DNA from: Actinomycetota bacterium
Lineage (GTDB): Bacteria; Actinomycetota; Acidimicrobiia; Acidimicrobiales; JAFATL01
NCBI GenBank assembly: GCA_019243975.1
Contig: JAFATL010000242.1
Span: forward strand, 1 to 5,382
DNA: 5,382 bases
Reading direction: 5' to 3'
Shown here: positions 1 through 5,382 of the stretch, in pieces
Numbering within the stretch: the first letter of the stretch is position 1
How the letters are laid out: each line of letters begins with the position of its first letter
The notes under the pieces: model-generated
What the model was told of the DNA's origin: nothing
What the model saw: only the letters and a program-made list of their open reading frames with translations
The model's database searches: none
Made by a program: the position numbers and the translations under genes

Positions 1-2102
1 CGTTCCCACGTCTGCGCGTACCGCTCGTAGTAGGCCGCGTAGCCCTCGAGCGAGCGCGACAGCGGACCTTGCTTGCCCTCGGGCCGCAGGTCGGCATCGA
101 GCAGGTACAGCCGAGTCGCGGGCGTCGAGCCCTTCACGAACCGCAGCAGCTCTCCGGCGAACCGCTCGGCCGCCTGCACGTGATCGGAGCCGGCCGCGTC
201 GAACACCAGCAGCACGTCGAGGTCGCTGGCGTACGACAGCTCCGCACCCCCGAACCGTCCCATGGCAATCACGGCAAATGGCACCGGGGGCTCGAGCGTG
301 TCGAGGCCGGCGCCGAGCACGGCCTCGGCCAGATCGGTGAGGCCGCCCGCCGTCGCCTCGACGGTGTCGAGCCCGAGCACGTCACGGGCACCGATGCGAA
401 GTTCCTCGGCTTCCTTCAGCCGGCGAAGTCCGCGGTGGCGCGTCTCCGCATCGCCCCGCCACGACAAGGCCTGGGTCACCAGTTCGGCCGCGGGAGGCCG
501 CGCCAGCCGGGCGTCGTCGGCCAGGTCAGCGACCATCTCGGGTTGCCGCTCGAACGAGGTAGCGAACCGCGGGCCGGTGCCGAGGAGCAGGCACAGGCGA
601 CGCGCAGCCTCGGGCGACTCGCGGAAGGCGTCGACCAGCCGGGCGCGCGAATGCTGGTTGGTCGCCAGTGTGCGCAGTCCGAGCAGCCCGAGGTCGGGAT
701 CGGCCGACTCCGACAGCCACCCGAGGAGCAAGGGCAGCATCTGCTGCATCAGCCGCGAGGTGCGGTTGAGCCCGCCGGTCAGCTCGCGCACGGCCTGGCG
801 GGTGCGCCGGGCATCGGCGAAGCCGAACGCCGCCAGGCGGGCCTCGGCCGCCTCGGGCGCCAACGGCCCGCCGCCGTCGGTGAACGCCTCGAGCAGCGGA
901 CGGAAGAACAGGCGCTCGTGAATCGACCGCACGACCGACTGGTGCCGGCGCAGCTCTTCTCCGAACAGCTCGACCGCACTCGCACGCGGTTGGTCGCGGT
1001 AGCCGAGCACGCGGGCCAGCCGATCGAGGTGGGGCCGGTCCGACGGCAGCGTGTGCACCTGCTGGTCGTCGACCAGCTGCAATCGGTGTTCGACGGTGCG
1101 GAGGAAGCGGTAGGCGTCGGCGAGCGCGCCGGCATCCTCTTCGGCGACGTAGCCGGCCGCCGCCAGCTCGCGCAGTGCCGTCAGCGTGGTTGGCGACCGC
1201 AGCGCCGCGTCGTGGCGGCCGTGCACCAGCTGCAGCAGCTGCACCGCGAACTCCGCGTCGCGAATGCCGCCCCGCCCCCGCTTGAGCTCGCGGTCGCGCA
1301 AGCCGCGGCGCGCCACCTCCTCCTCGGCGCGCGCTTTGAGGGCGCGCACCTCGCGCAGCTCGTCGGCACCGAACGGCCGCGTCCACAGGCGCTCGTTGGC
1401 GGCCGCCATGAAGTGCTCCTGCTCGTCCGGTCGCCCGGCCGTGGGTCGGGCCTTGAGGAGCGCTTGGAACTCCCACGGCCGCGCCCATTGGTCCCAGTAC
1501 GCCTCGAACGACTCGAGCGAGCGCACCAGCGGGCCGTCGCGTCCTTCCGGGCGGAGGTTGGCATCGACGCGGAAGCAGCTGCGGGCAACCTCCATCAGCG
1601 GGCGTGCGTCACCTTCGCCCACGAACATCACGTCGACGTCGCTCGAGTAGTTCAACTCGTTGCCGCCGAGCTTGCCCATGCCGATCACGGCCAGCGCGGG
1701 CCGGCCCGCCAGCTCCCACGCCGCCGCCAGCACGTCGTCGGCCAGCCGGGCCAGCGCCGCGCCCACGTCCTCCAACGCGTCCAGCCTCATGAGGTCGCGG
1801 GCGGCGATGCGAAGCAGTTCACGCTGCTTCCACCGACGCAACGCGTCGACGTCGGTCGCGTCAACGGCCGAGCGCGTATCGAGGTCAGCGAGCACGCCGA
1901 AGGCCTCGGTGTCGGCGAGCAGCAGGCGGGTCAGGAAGCGGCTGGCGCCGAACACGGCGACGGTGGCATCGAGCAGGCGCTCGTCCTCAGCCAGGCGCGC
2001 CCGCGCTCCGTCGTGCACCTCCTCGAGCTGGTCGACGGCGCGCGCCACGTCGGCCGGCGCCGCCGAGCGCTCGATGGCCTGCTGCAGGCCGTCCACCCGC
2101 AC
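1..2102 (-). CDS. glnE: Bifunctional glutamine synthetase adenylyltransferase/deadenylylase, N-terminal ~700 residues (cut by left edge)
   Basis: GlnE adenylylates a tyrosine of glutamine synthetase to switch it off, and removes the AMP again, in the cytoplasm. Reading the minus strand gives one unbroken frame to the edge. Numbering from the GTG at 2096: the first nucleotidyltransferase domain (normally deadenylylase) has GMGKLGG at 139-145, SSDVD with D153/D155, and D178 in VDANLRPEG. A linker block RGRGGIRDAEF lies at 274-283. The second domain (normally adenylylase) has AMGRFGG at 611-617, ASDLD with D625/D627, and D667 in DADLRPEG. The window ends at TWE(R); relatives are about 950-1000 aa, so roughly 250-300 residues are missing. 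Two in-frame GTG starts fit (2102 and 2096), with an in-frame TGA further upstream and no Shine-Dalgarno site. The 2102 start is chosen because a weak -10 box sits six bases before it. All visible catalytic residues are intact. The gene is divergent from nadE. Confidence 0.95.
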   Translation of the reverse strand, partial: MRVDGLQQAIERSAAPADVARAVDQLEEVHDGARARLAEDERLLDATVAVFGASRFLTRLLLADTEAFGVLADLDTRSAVDATDVDALRRWKQRELLRIAARDLMRLDALEDVGAALARLADDVLAAAWELAGRPALAVIGMGKLGGNELNYSSDVDVMFVGEGDARPLMEVARSCFRVDANLRPEGRDGPLVRSLESFEAYWDQWARPWEFQALLKARPTAGRPDEQEHFMAAANERLWTRPFGADELREVRALKARAEEEVARRGLRDRELKRGRGGIRDAEFAVQLLQLVHGRHDAALRSPTTLTALRELAAAGYVAEEDAGALADAYRFLRTVEHRLQLVDDQQVHTLPSDRPHLDRLARVLGYRDQPRASAVELFGEELRRHQSVVRSIHERLFFRPLLEAFTDGGGPLAPEAAEARLAAFGFADARRTRQAVRELTGGLNRTSRLMQQMLPLLLGWLSESADPDLGLLGLRTLATNQHSRARLVDAFRESPEAARRLCLLLGTGPRFATSFERQPEMVADLADDARLARPPAAELVTQALSWRGDAETRHRGLRRLKEAEELRIGARDVLGLDTVEATAGGLTDLAEAVLGAGLDTLEPPVPFAVIAMGRFGGAELSYASDLDVLLVFDAAGSDHVQAAERFAGELLRFVKGSTPATRLYLLDADLRPEGKQGPLSRSLEGYAAYYERYAQTWE

Positions 2103-2108
2103 GCGTCG

Positions 2109-2114
2109 AGTCTG
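2109..2114 (-). promoter_or_regulatory. Weak candidate -10 box for glnE
   Basis: On the minus strand CAGACT stands six bases before the GTG at 2102. It matches the TATAAT consensus at only three positions and lacks the leading T. The spacing to the start codon equals that of the two better boxes in the window, which is the main reason to list it. It overlaps the possible nadE -35 region on the other strand, so the two promoters could compete. It could easily be chance. Confidence 0.2.
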
Positions 2115-2180
2115 ACAGGCCCCTGCCGGGACCCGAATACGCTTGTGTCATGGCTCGGATCCGCGTGGCCGCCTGTCAGA
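2111..2180. repeat. Perfect 10-bp inverted repeat spanning the nadE start
   Basis: TCTGACAGGC at 2111-2120 is the exact reverse complement of GCCTGTCAGA at 2171-2180, with 50 bases between the arms. The left arm lies in the divergent spacer; the right arm lies in nadE codons 8-11 (Ala-Cys-Gln-Ile). The arms flank the putative nadE -10 box and start codon. They could be two operator sites in opposite orientation. The right arm also encodes the conserved start of the amidase domain, so coding constraint plus chance is a real alternative. Confidence 0.3.
2138..2143 (+). promoter_or_regulatory. Putative -10 box of a leaderless nadE promoter
   Basis: TACGCT fits the actinobacterial -10 pattern TANNNT. 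Six bases (2144-2149) separate it from the nadE ATG, so a start site seven bases past the box would be the A of the ATG, giving a leaderless mRNA. This agrees with the lack of a ribosome binding site. A -35-like CTGACA (2112-2117, five of six matches to TTGACA) is 20 bases away, longer than usual, so it may not be the real partner. The same geometry occurs before the gene at 4772. Confidence 0.5.
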
Positions 2181-3856
2181 TCAACACGGTGGTCGGCGAC
2201 CTCGATGGCAACGCCGCCCGCGTGCTGGCGGCTCTGGAGCAGGCGGAGGCGGCCGGTGCCGACGTCGCGCTCTTTCCGGAGCTGGCGATCACGGGTTACC
2301 CGCCCGAGGACTTGCTGCTCAAACCCGGTTTCATCGCCGACAACCTGGCCGTGCTGCAACGCGTGGCCGCGGCGACGAGGGCGTGCGCGGCGGTCGTCGG
2401 CTACGTCGACGCCGATCGCGATCTCTACAACGCGGCGGCCGTGTGCGCCCAGGGGCGCATCGTCGGCCGCTACCACAAGCGCCTTCTTCCGAACTACGCG
2501 GTGTTCGACGAGCAGCGCTATTTCGCGCCCGGTATCGAGCCCCTGACGCTGTTCCGCATCGCGGGCGTCGACTGCGGCGTGTCGATCTGCGAGGACGCCT
2601 GGAGCCCGACCGGCCCCATCGCCGACCAGGCCGCGGGCGGCGCCGAACTGGTGCTCAACATCAACGCGTCGCCGTACTACGCCGGGCGCCTGGTCGAGCG
2701 CGAGCGCATGCTCGCCACGCGCGCCGCCGATGCCGGTTGTGTGCTGGCGTACGTCAACCAGGTCGGCGGCCAGGACGAGCTCGTCTTCGACGGCGCGTCG
2801 CTGTTCATGGACGCCAACGGCGAGGTGATCGCGTCGGCGCCCCAGTTCGAAGAGGACCAGCTCGTCGTCGACCTCGACGTCACGCCCGTGTTCCGCAAGC
2901 GGCTGCTCGACCCGCGCGGTCGCGCCACCGCGGCGGCGTTGCCGACGGTGCTGGTCACCGACTCGACGCGCGCACCGGCCGAACTGCTCCCGAGGCGGCA
3001 CGCGCCCGCGCTGCCGCCCGTCGAGGAGGTCTACCGCGCCCTCGTGCTGGGCACGCACGACTACGTCACCAAGAACGGCTTCACCGACGTCGTCATCGCC
3101 TTGTCCGGCGGTATCGACTCCTCGCTGGTGGCGTGCATCGCGGTGGATGCGTTGGGTGCTGATCACGTACATGGCGTTGCGATGCCGTCGCGCTATTCGA
3201 GCGCGGGGTCCGAAAGCGACGCCGAGAAGCTCGCCCTCAACCTCGGCATCGACTTCCGCACGATCGCCATCGAGCCTGCGCACGCCGCGCTGCTGGAGAT
3301 GCTCGAGCCGTCGTTCGCGGGCCTGCCGGCCGACCTCACCGAAGAGAACCTGCAGTCGCGCATCCGCGGCGTGGTGAACATGGCGTTGTCCAACAAGCTC
3401 GGCTGGCTGGTGCTGACCACCGGCAACAAGAGCGAGATGGCGGTCGGGTTCTCGACGCTCTACGGCGACACCGCCGGCGGCTTCGCGGTGATCAAGGACG
3501 TCCCCAAGCTGCTGGTGTTCGCCCTGTGCCGGGCGCGGAACGAGCGGTCGGCCGACATCCCCGAAGCGGTGCTGACGAAGCCGCCGTCAGCCGAGTTGCG
3601 GCCCGACCAACGCGACGACCAGTCGCTGCCGCCGTACGAGCTGCTCGACCCCGTGCTCGAGGCGTACGTCGAGGGCGACCAGACCGCGGGCGAGCTGGTC
3701 GAGGCCGGCTTCGATCCGGAGCTCGTGCGCCGCGTGGTGCGTCTCGTCGACCTGGCCGAGTACAAGCGGCGCCAGACGCCGCCGGGCGTGCGGGTCACGC
3801 CCAAGGCGTTCGGCAAGGACCGGCGGGTACCGATCACCAACCTCTATCGCGGGTGA
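2150..3856 (+). CDS. nadE: Glutamine-dependent NAD+ synthetase (568 aa)
   Basis: NadE makes NAD+ from nicotinic acid adenine dinucleotide, ATP and glutamine, the last step of NAD synthesis, in the cytoplasm. Residues ~4-250 form a nitrilase-type amidase that frees ammonia from glutamine. Its Glu-Lys-Cys triad is visible as E44 (FPELAITGYPPEDLL), K110 (YHKRLLPNY) and C147 (VSICEDAW). Residues ~285-568 form the synthetase, with the ATP-pyrophosphatase P-loop LSGGIDSS at 318-325, TTGNKSE at 423-429, YGDTAGGF at 438-445, a KPPSAEL block, and the terminal FGKDRRVPITN. The protein is complete and is nearer the compact NadE form than the ~679-residue Mycobacterium tuberculosis enzyme. The ATG is fixed by the conserved RVAACQINTVVGDL start and by the promoter spacing; there is no Shine-Dalgarno site, so the mRNA is probably leaderless. 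The transporter gene follows after 25 bp and is probably in the same transcript. Confidence 0.97.
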   Translation: MARIRVAACQINTVVGDLDGNAARVLAALEQAEAAGADVALFPELAITGYPPEDLLLKPGFIADNLAVLQRVAAATRACAAVVGYVDADRDLYNAAAVCAQGRIVGRYHKRLLPNYAVFDEQRYFAPGIEPLTLFRIAGVDCGVSICEDAWSPTGPIADQAAGGAELVLNINASPYYAGRLVERERMLATRAADAGCVLAYVNQVGGQDELVFDGASLFMDANGEVIASAPQFEEDQLVVDLDVTPVFRKRLLDPRGRATAAALPTVLVTDSTRAPAELLPRRHAPALPPVEEVYRALVLGTHDYVTKNGFTDVVIALSGGIDSSLVACIAVDALGADHVHGVAMPSRYSSAGSESDAEKLALNLGIDFRTIAIEPAHAALLEMLEPSFAGLPADLTEENLQSRIRGVVNMALSNKLGWLVLTTGNKSEMAVGFSTLYGDTAGGFAVIKDVPKLLVFALCRARNERSADIPEAVLTKPPSAELRPDQRDDQSLPPYELLDPVLEAYVEGDQTAGELVEAGFDPELVRRVVRLVDLAEYKRRQTPPGVRVTPKAFGKDRRVPITNLYRG

Positions 3857-3899
3857 CCCTCCGGGCACACCGGGCCCCGCGGTGACCCTCCGGGCGCAC
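3852..3899 (+). repeat. 19-bp direct repeat (18/19) at the nadE/transporter junction
   Basis: The copies are GGTGACCCTCCGGGCACAC (3852-3870) and GGTGACCCTCCGGGCGCAC (3881-3899), offset by 29 bases with one mismatch. In the first copy the TGA is the nadE stop; in the second the GTG is the transporter start. Both read VTLRAH from their GTG. The simplest reading is a short tandem duplication of a gene junction that once had a 4-bp GTGA overlap. The bases after each copy are only partly alike, so the duplication is either old or limited to this stretch. Confidence 0.85.
3853..3885 (+). other. Possible 10-codon relay ORF between nadE and the transporter
   Basis: A GTG at 3853 overlaps the nadE TGA as GTGA and opens a ten-codon frame (VTLRAHRAPR). 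Its TGA overlaps the transporter GTG as a second GTGA. A ribosome finishing nadE could therefore reinitiate, read ten codons, and reinitiate again at the transporter. Six of the residues equal the transporter N-terminus because of the direct repeat. There is no Shine-Dalgarno site. The frame may be only a remnant of the duplication; translation is unproven. Confidence 0.25.
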
Positions 3900-4730
3900 G
3901 GTGCCGTCATCCTGGCGGCGGTGCTGTTCGGCACCACGTTCGTGATGGTGAAGGACGCGGTGGCCGACGTCGGGCCCGTGCCGTTCCTTGCCGTGCGCTT
4001 CCTCGTCGGGGCTGTAGCCATGGCGCCGTTCGCAGCGCGGGAGCCGCGCACGCCGGGTGTGTGGCGGGCCGGCGCCCTGTGCGGCGCGGTGCTGCTGGCG
4101 GGCTACGTGCTCCAAACCGTGGGCCTTCAGTACACGACCAGCTCGGTGTCGGCGTTCGTCACCTACCTCCTCGTGGTGATGGTGCCGGTGATCTCCGCGT
4201 TCACGCTGCGCAAGGTGCCGACAGCACCGACGATCGCAGGCGTGGTGCTGGCGACGGTCGGCCTCTTCCTGCTGACCGGCCAAGGCGTGCACCTCGGCAA
4301 GGGCGAGCTGCTCACGCTGGGGTGCGCGTTGTCGTTCGCCGTCCACATCGTGCTGCTGTCGTACTTCGCTCCCCGCTTCGGCACCGCCGAGCTCAACGGC
4401 GTGCAACTGCTGGTGGTCGGCCTCGGGTGCCTCGTGCCCGGCTTCTTCCTGGGCGGCTACCACTTCACGGGACGGGCGTGGCTGGCGGCGCTGTACACGG
4501 GCGTGGCCGTGTCGGGAGCGGCGCTCGGGCTGCAGCTCTGGGGACAGCGCCGGGTGGGGCCCACCCGCACGTCGCTGCTGTTGATGATCGAACCGGTGTC
4601 CGCCGCCGGGCTGGGCTACGCGGTCGGTGACCGCCTCGGGGTGGGTGGCGCGATCGGCGCGGCGCTGATCCTGGCGGGCATCGCGGTGGCCGAGTTGCCC
4701 ATTGCCACACGGGTGCGCGCCGCCTCCTGA
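3882..4730 (+). CDS. DMT-superfamily EamA-type transporter (282 aa), substrate unknown
   Basis: This is an inner-membrane carrier of the drug/metabolite transporter superfamily, a group that exports or imports small metabolites such as amino acids. About ten hydrophobic helices are visible, near residues 8-22, 33-51, 64-81, 88-108, 116-133, 141-162, 171-191, 199-219, 228-247 and 253-273. They form two EamA repeats (roughly 8-132 and 141-273). Family signatures include FGTTFVMVKDAV in helix 1, PFLAVRFLVGA in helix 2, and EPVSAAGLGYAVGD at 237-250, where GE is more usual than GD. The length is normal to slightly short. The GTG start is chosen because it keeps helix 1 whole and forms a GTGA junction; no Shine-Dalgarno site is seen, so translation may depend on coupling to nadE, 25 bp upstream. 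Family assignment is firm. The substrate cannot be read from the sequence, and proximity to nadE is too little to claim a pyridine compound. Confidence 0.93.
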   Translation: MTLRAHGAVILAAVLFGTTFVMVKDAVADVGPVPFLAVRFLVGAVAMAPFAAREPRTPGVWRAGALCGAVLLAGYVLQTVGLQYTTSSVSAFVTYLLVVMVPVISAFTLRKVPTAPTIAGVVLATVGLFLLTGQGVHLGKGELLTLGCALSFAVHIVLLSYFAPRFGTAELNGVQLLVVGLGCLVPGFFLGGYHFTGRAWLAALYTGVAVSGAALGLQLWGQRRVGPTRTSLLLMIEPVSAAGLGYAVGDRLGVGGAIGAALILAGIAVAELPIATRVRAAS

Positions 4731-4759
4731 CCACCCGGTCAAGTGGGAACCCAACTGGC

Positions 4760-4765
4760 TACGAT
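4760..4765 (+). promoter_or_regulatory. Putative -10 box of a leaderless promoter for the gene at 4772
   Basis: TACGAT fits TANNNT and lies six bases (4766-4771) before the ATG, the same spacing as the box before nadE. Transcription would begin at or next to the A of the ATG. No Shine-Dalgarno-like purine run precedes the ATG, which supports a leaderless message. No convincing -35 hexamer is seen at 16-18 bases. The box makes the following gene a separate transcription unit from nadE and the transporter, although read-through is possible because no terminator is visible in the 41-bp spacer. Confidence 0.5.
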
Positions 4766-4771
4766 GCGGGC

Positions 4772-5382
4772 ATGGCCGACCCCAAGAAAGCCCGTCCCGC
4801 GTTCGCCCCGTGGGACCGCCGTGAGCTCCCCGGCTCGTTCACCGTCGAAGAGACCGCCCGTCGCGTGGGCAACTACAAGTGGGTGGAGATGCGCTTGTTC
4901 GAGGCGCTGGGCGGTTGGGTCGCCACCGTCCCCGAGCTCGACGTGAAGATGCGGCTGGGCACCCACTGCTACAAGCACGCGTGGCACGCCGACCTCTGGA
5001 ACAAGCGGTTGCCCGAACTGCGGGAGATGAACACCGACCGGCTCACCGAGCCCGCCAACGAGCACCTGGTCGCGTTCATGGACGCCATGACCGAGCCCGA
5101 GGGGCCCGACCAGACGATCGAGAAGCTGGTGGGCGTCTACCGCGTGCTGATCCCGCACAAGATCGCCGCGTACACGTACCACCTCAACAACACGTCGACG
5201 ATCACCGACGCCCCGACCATCCGGTCGCTCAAGCTGATCCTCAACGACGAGTTCGAGGACTGGCGCGACGGCGAGATGATCATCCAGTCGTTGCTGGAGA
5301 CCGACGAAGAGGTCGACCGGGCCAACGCCCACGCGGCCCGGCTCGAGAAGTTGATGCTCAAGGCCGGCGGCGTGACCGGCCC
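4772..5382 (+). CDS. Unassigned soluble helical-bundle protein, possibly ferritin-like (N-terminal 203 codons, cut by right edge)
   Basis: I do not recognise a named family. The visible part has no signal peptide or membrane helix, is highly charged, and reads as long amphipathic helices near residues 25-50, 55-86, 115-140, 146-178 and 179-198. Possible metal ligands fall on these helices: E39 and E44 in the first; H65, H69 and H72 in the second (a histidine-rich stretch, THCYKHAWHADLW); H129 and H137 in the third; D159, E160, E162 and D163 in the fourth, preceded by DAPTIRSL. This resembles the four-helix ferritin-like or diiron layout, in which a PT.R segment often precedes a DE..H motif, but here DEFED replaces DE..H and no canonical ExxH is present. 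The ATG at 4772 is chosen because no in-frame ATG or GTG lies between it and the preceding gene's stop codon, and the -10 box fits it. A heme-oxygenase-like bundle or a non-metal scaffold is also possible. The reading frame is certain; the function is a guess. Confidence 0.85.
   Translation, partial: MADPKKARPAFAPWDRRELPGSFTVEETARRVGNYKWVEMRLFEALGGWVATVPELDVKMRLGTHCYKHAWHADLWNKRLPELREMNTDRLTEPANEHLVAFMDAMTEPEGPDQTIEKLVGVYRVLIPHKIAAYTYHLNNTSTITDAPTIRSLKLILNDEFEDWRDGEMIIQSLLETDEEVDRANAHAARLEKLMLKAGGVTG

Larger units (their letters stand above)
2103..2149. promoter_or_regulatory. Divergent glnE/nadE intergenic promoter region
   Basis: This 47-bp spacer separates two genes pointing away from each other, so both promoters must lie in it or in the adjoining coding ends. 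It contains no Shine-Dalgarno-like sequence at a useful distance from either start; the only purine run on the minus strand, AGGGG, is about 17 bases from the 2102 GTG, which is too far. It also contains the 10-bp imperfect palindrome CAGGCCCCTG (2116-2125), which could be an operator half or chance. Assignment as a promoter region rests on gene geometry. Confidence 0.7.

Noticed and set aside
2116..2125. CAGGCCCCTG palindrome in the divergent spacer as an operator.
   Set aside because: The arms are only four bases and GC-rich, which is common by chance here; noted in the spacer entry but not claimed as a binding site.
69..2546. An 825-codon open frame on the plus strand, antisense to glnE and running into nadE.
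   Set aside because: It is rich in Arg, Gln, Gly and Ala with no recognisable domain, and it overlaps two genes whose catalytic motifs are clear. Long open antisense frames are expected opposite real genes in very GC-rich DNA.
1931..3283. A 450-codon minus-strand frame opposite nadE.
   Set aside because: Low-complexity Arg/Gly/Asp/Val composition typical of antisense frames, no known motif, and it crosses the start regions of both glnE and nadE.
4746..4750. GGAAC resembling an ECF sigma factor -35 element.
   Set aside because: It lies only nine bases from the TACGAT box, whereas ECF promoters need about 16-17.
3834..4754. A 306-codon minus-strand frame opposite the transporter.
   Set aside because: His/Arg/Gln-rich shadow of membrane-helix codons; the plus strand encodes a clear ten-helix EamA protein.
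4731..4757. Possible terminator hairpins after the transporter (CCAC/GTGG, and AGTGGG with CCCAACT).
   Set aside because: The first stem is only four pairs; the second would need a two-base loop and a bulge. Neither is followed by a T run.
4739..5332. A 197-codon minus-strand frame opposite the helical-bundle gene.
   Set aside because: No recognisable family. The plus-strand frame has helical periodicity, runs unbroken to the edge and has a fitting promoter.

Overview
The window is very GC-rich, gene-dense bacterial chromosome. It looks actinobacterial, possibly from the Acidimicrobiia or a related uncultured lineage. The GlnE protein has the actinobacterial form of its conserved blocks (VDANLRPEG, then WEFQALLKAR, then GGIRDAEFAVQLLQLVHG). 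Start codons are mixed ATG and GTG, good Shine-Dalgarno sites are absent, and two genes carry a TANNNT -10-like box exactly six bases before their ATG, as expected for leaderless actinobacterial mRNAs. The class assignment is an inference.

Layout: (1) From the left edge to about 2102, minus strand: the first ~700 codons of glnE, the two-domain glutamine synthetase adenylyltransferase/deadenylylase. It runs off the left edge just after the WER motif of its second catalytic domain. (2) 2103-2149: a 47-bp divergent spacer holding the putative nadE promoter and, with less support, the glnE promoter. (3) 2150-3856, plus strand: a complete nadE, glutamine-dependent NAD+ synthetase (amidase plus synthetase, 568 aa). 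(4) 3857-3881: a 25-bp junction containing part of a 19-bp direct repeat that duplicates the stop/start region. (5) 3882-4730, plus strand: a complete ten-helix DMT/EamA transporter of unknown substrate, probably co-transcribed with nadE. (6) 4731-4771: a 41-bp spacer with a second TANNNT-N6-ATG promoter-like element. (7) 4772 to the right edge, plus strand: the first 203 codons of an unrecognised soluble, mostly helical protein resembling a ferritin-like or diiron helical bundle.

Functional links: GlnE sets glutamine synthetase activity and so glutamine supply, and NadE consumes glutamine as ammonia donor for the last step of NAD+ synthesis. Their divergent pairing puts glutamine production control next to a glutamine-consuming step. 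The transporter and the helical-bundle protein have no evident link to either.

I saw no mobile element, tRNA, rRNA, CRISPR array or phage gene. Most of the window is ordinary core chromosome. The points most worth a second look are the matched leaderless promoters, the duplicated GTGA junction between nadE and the transporter, and the unassigned helical-bundle protein.
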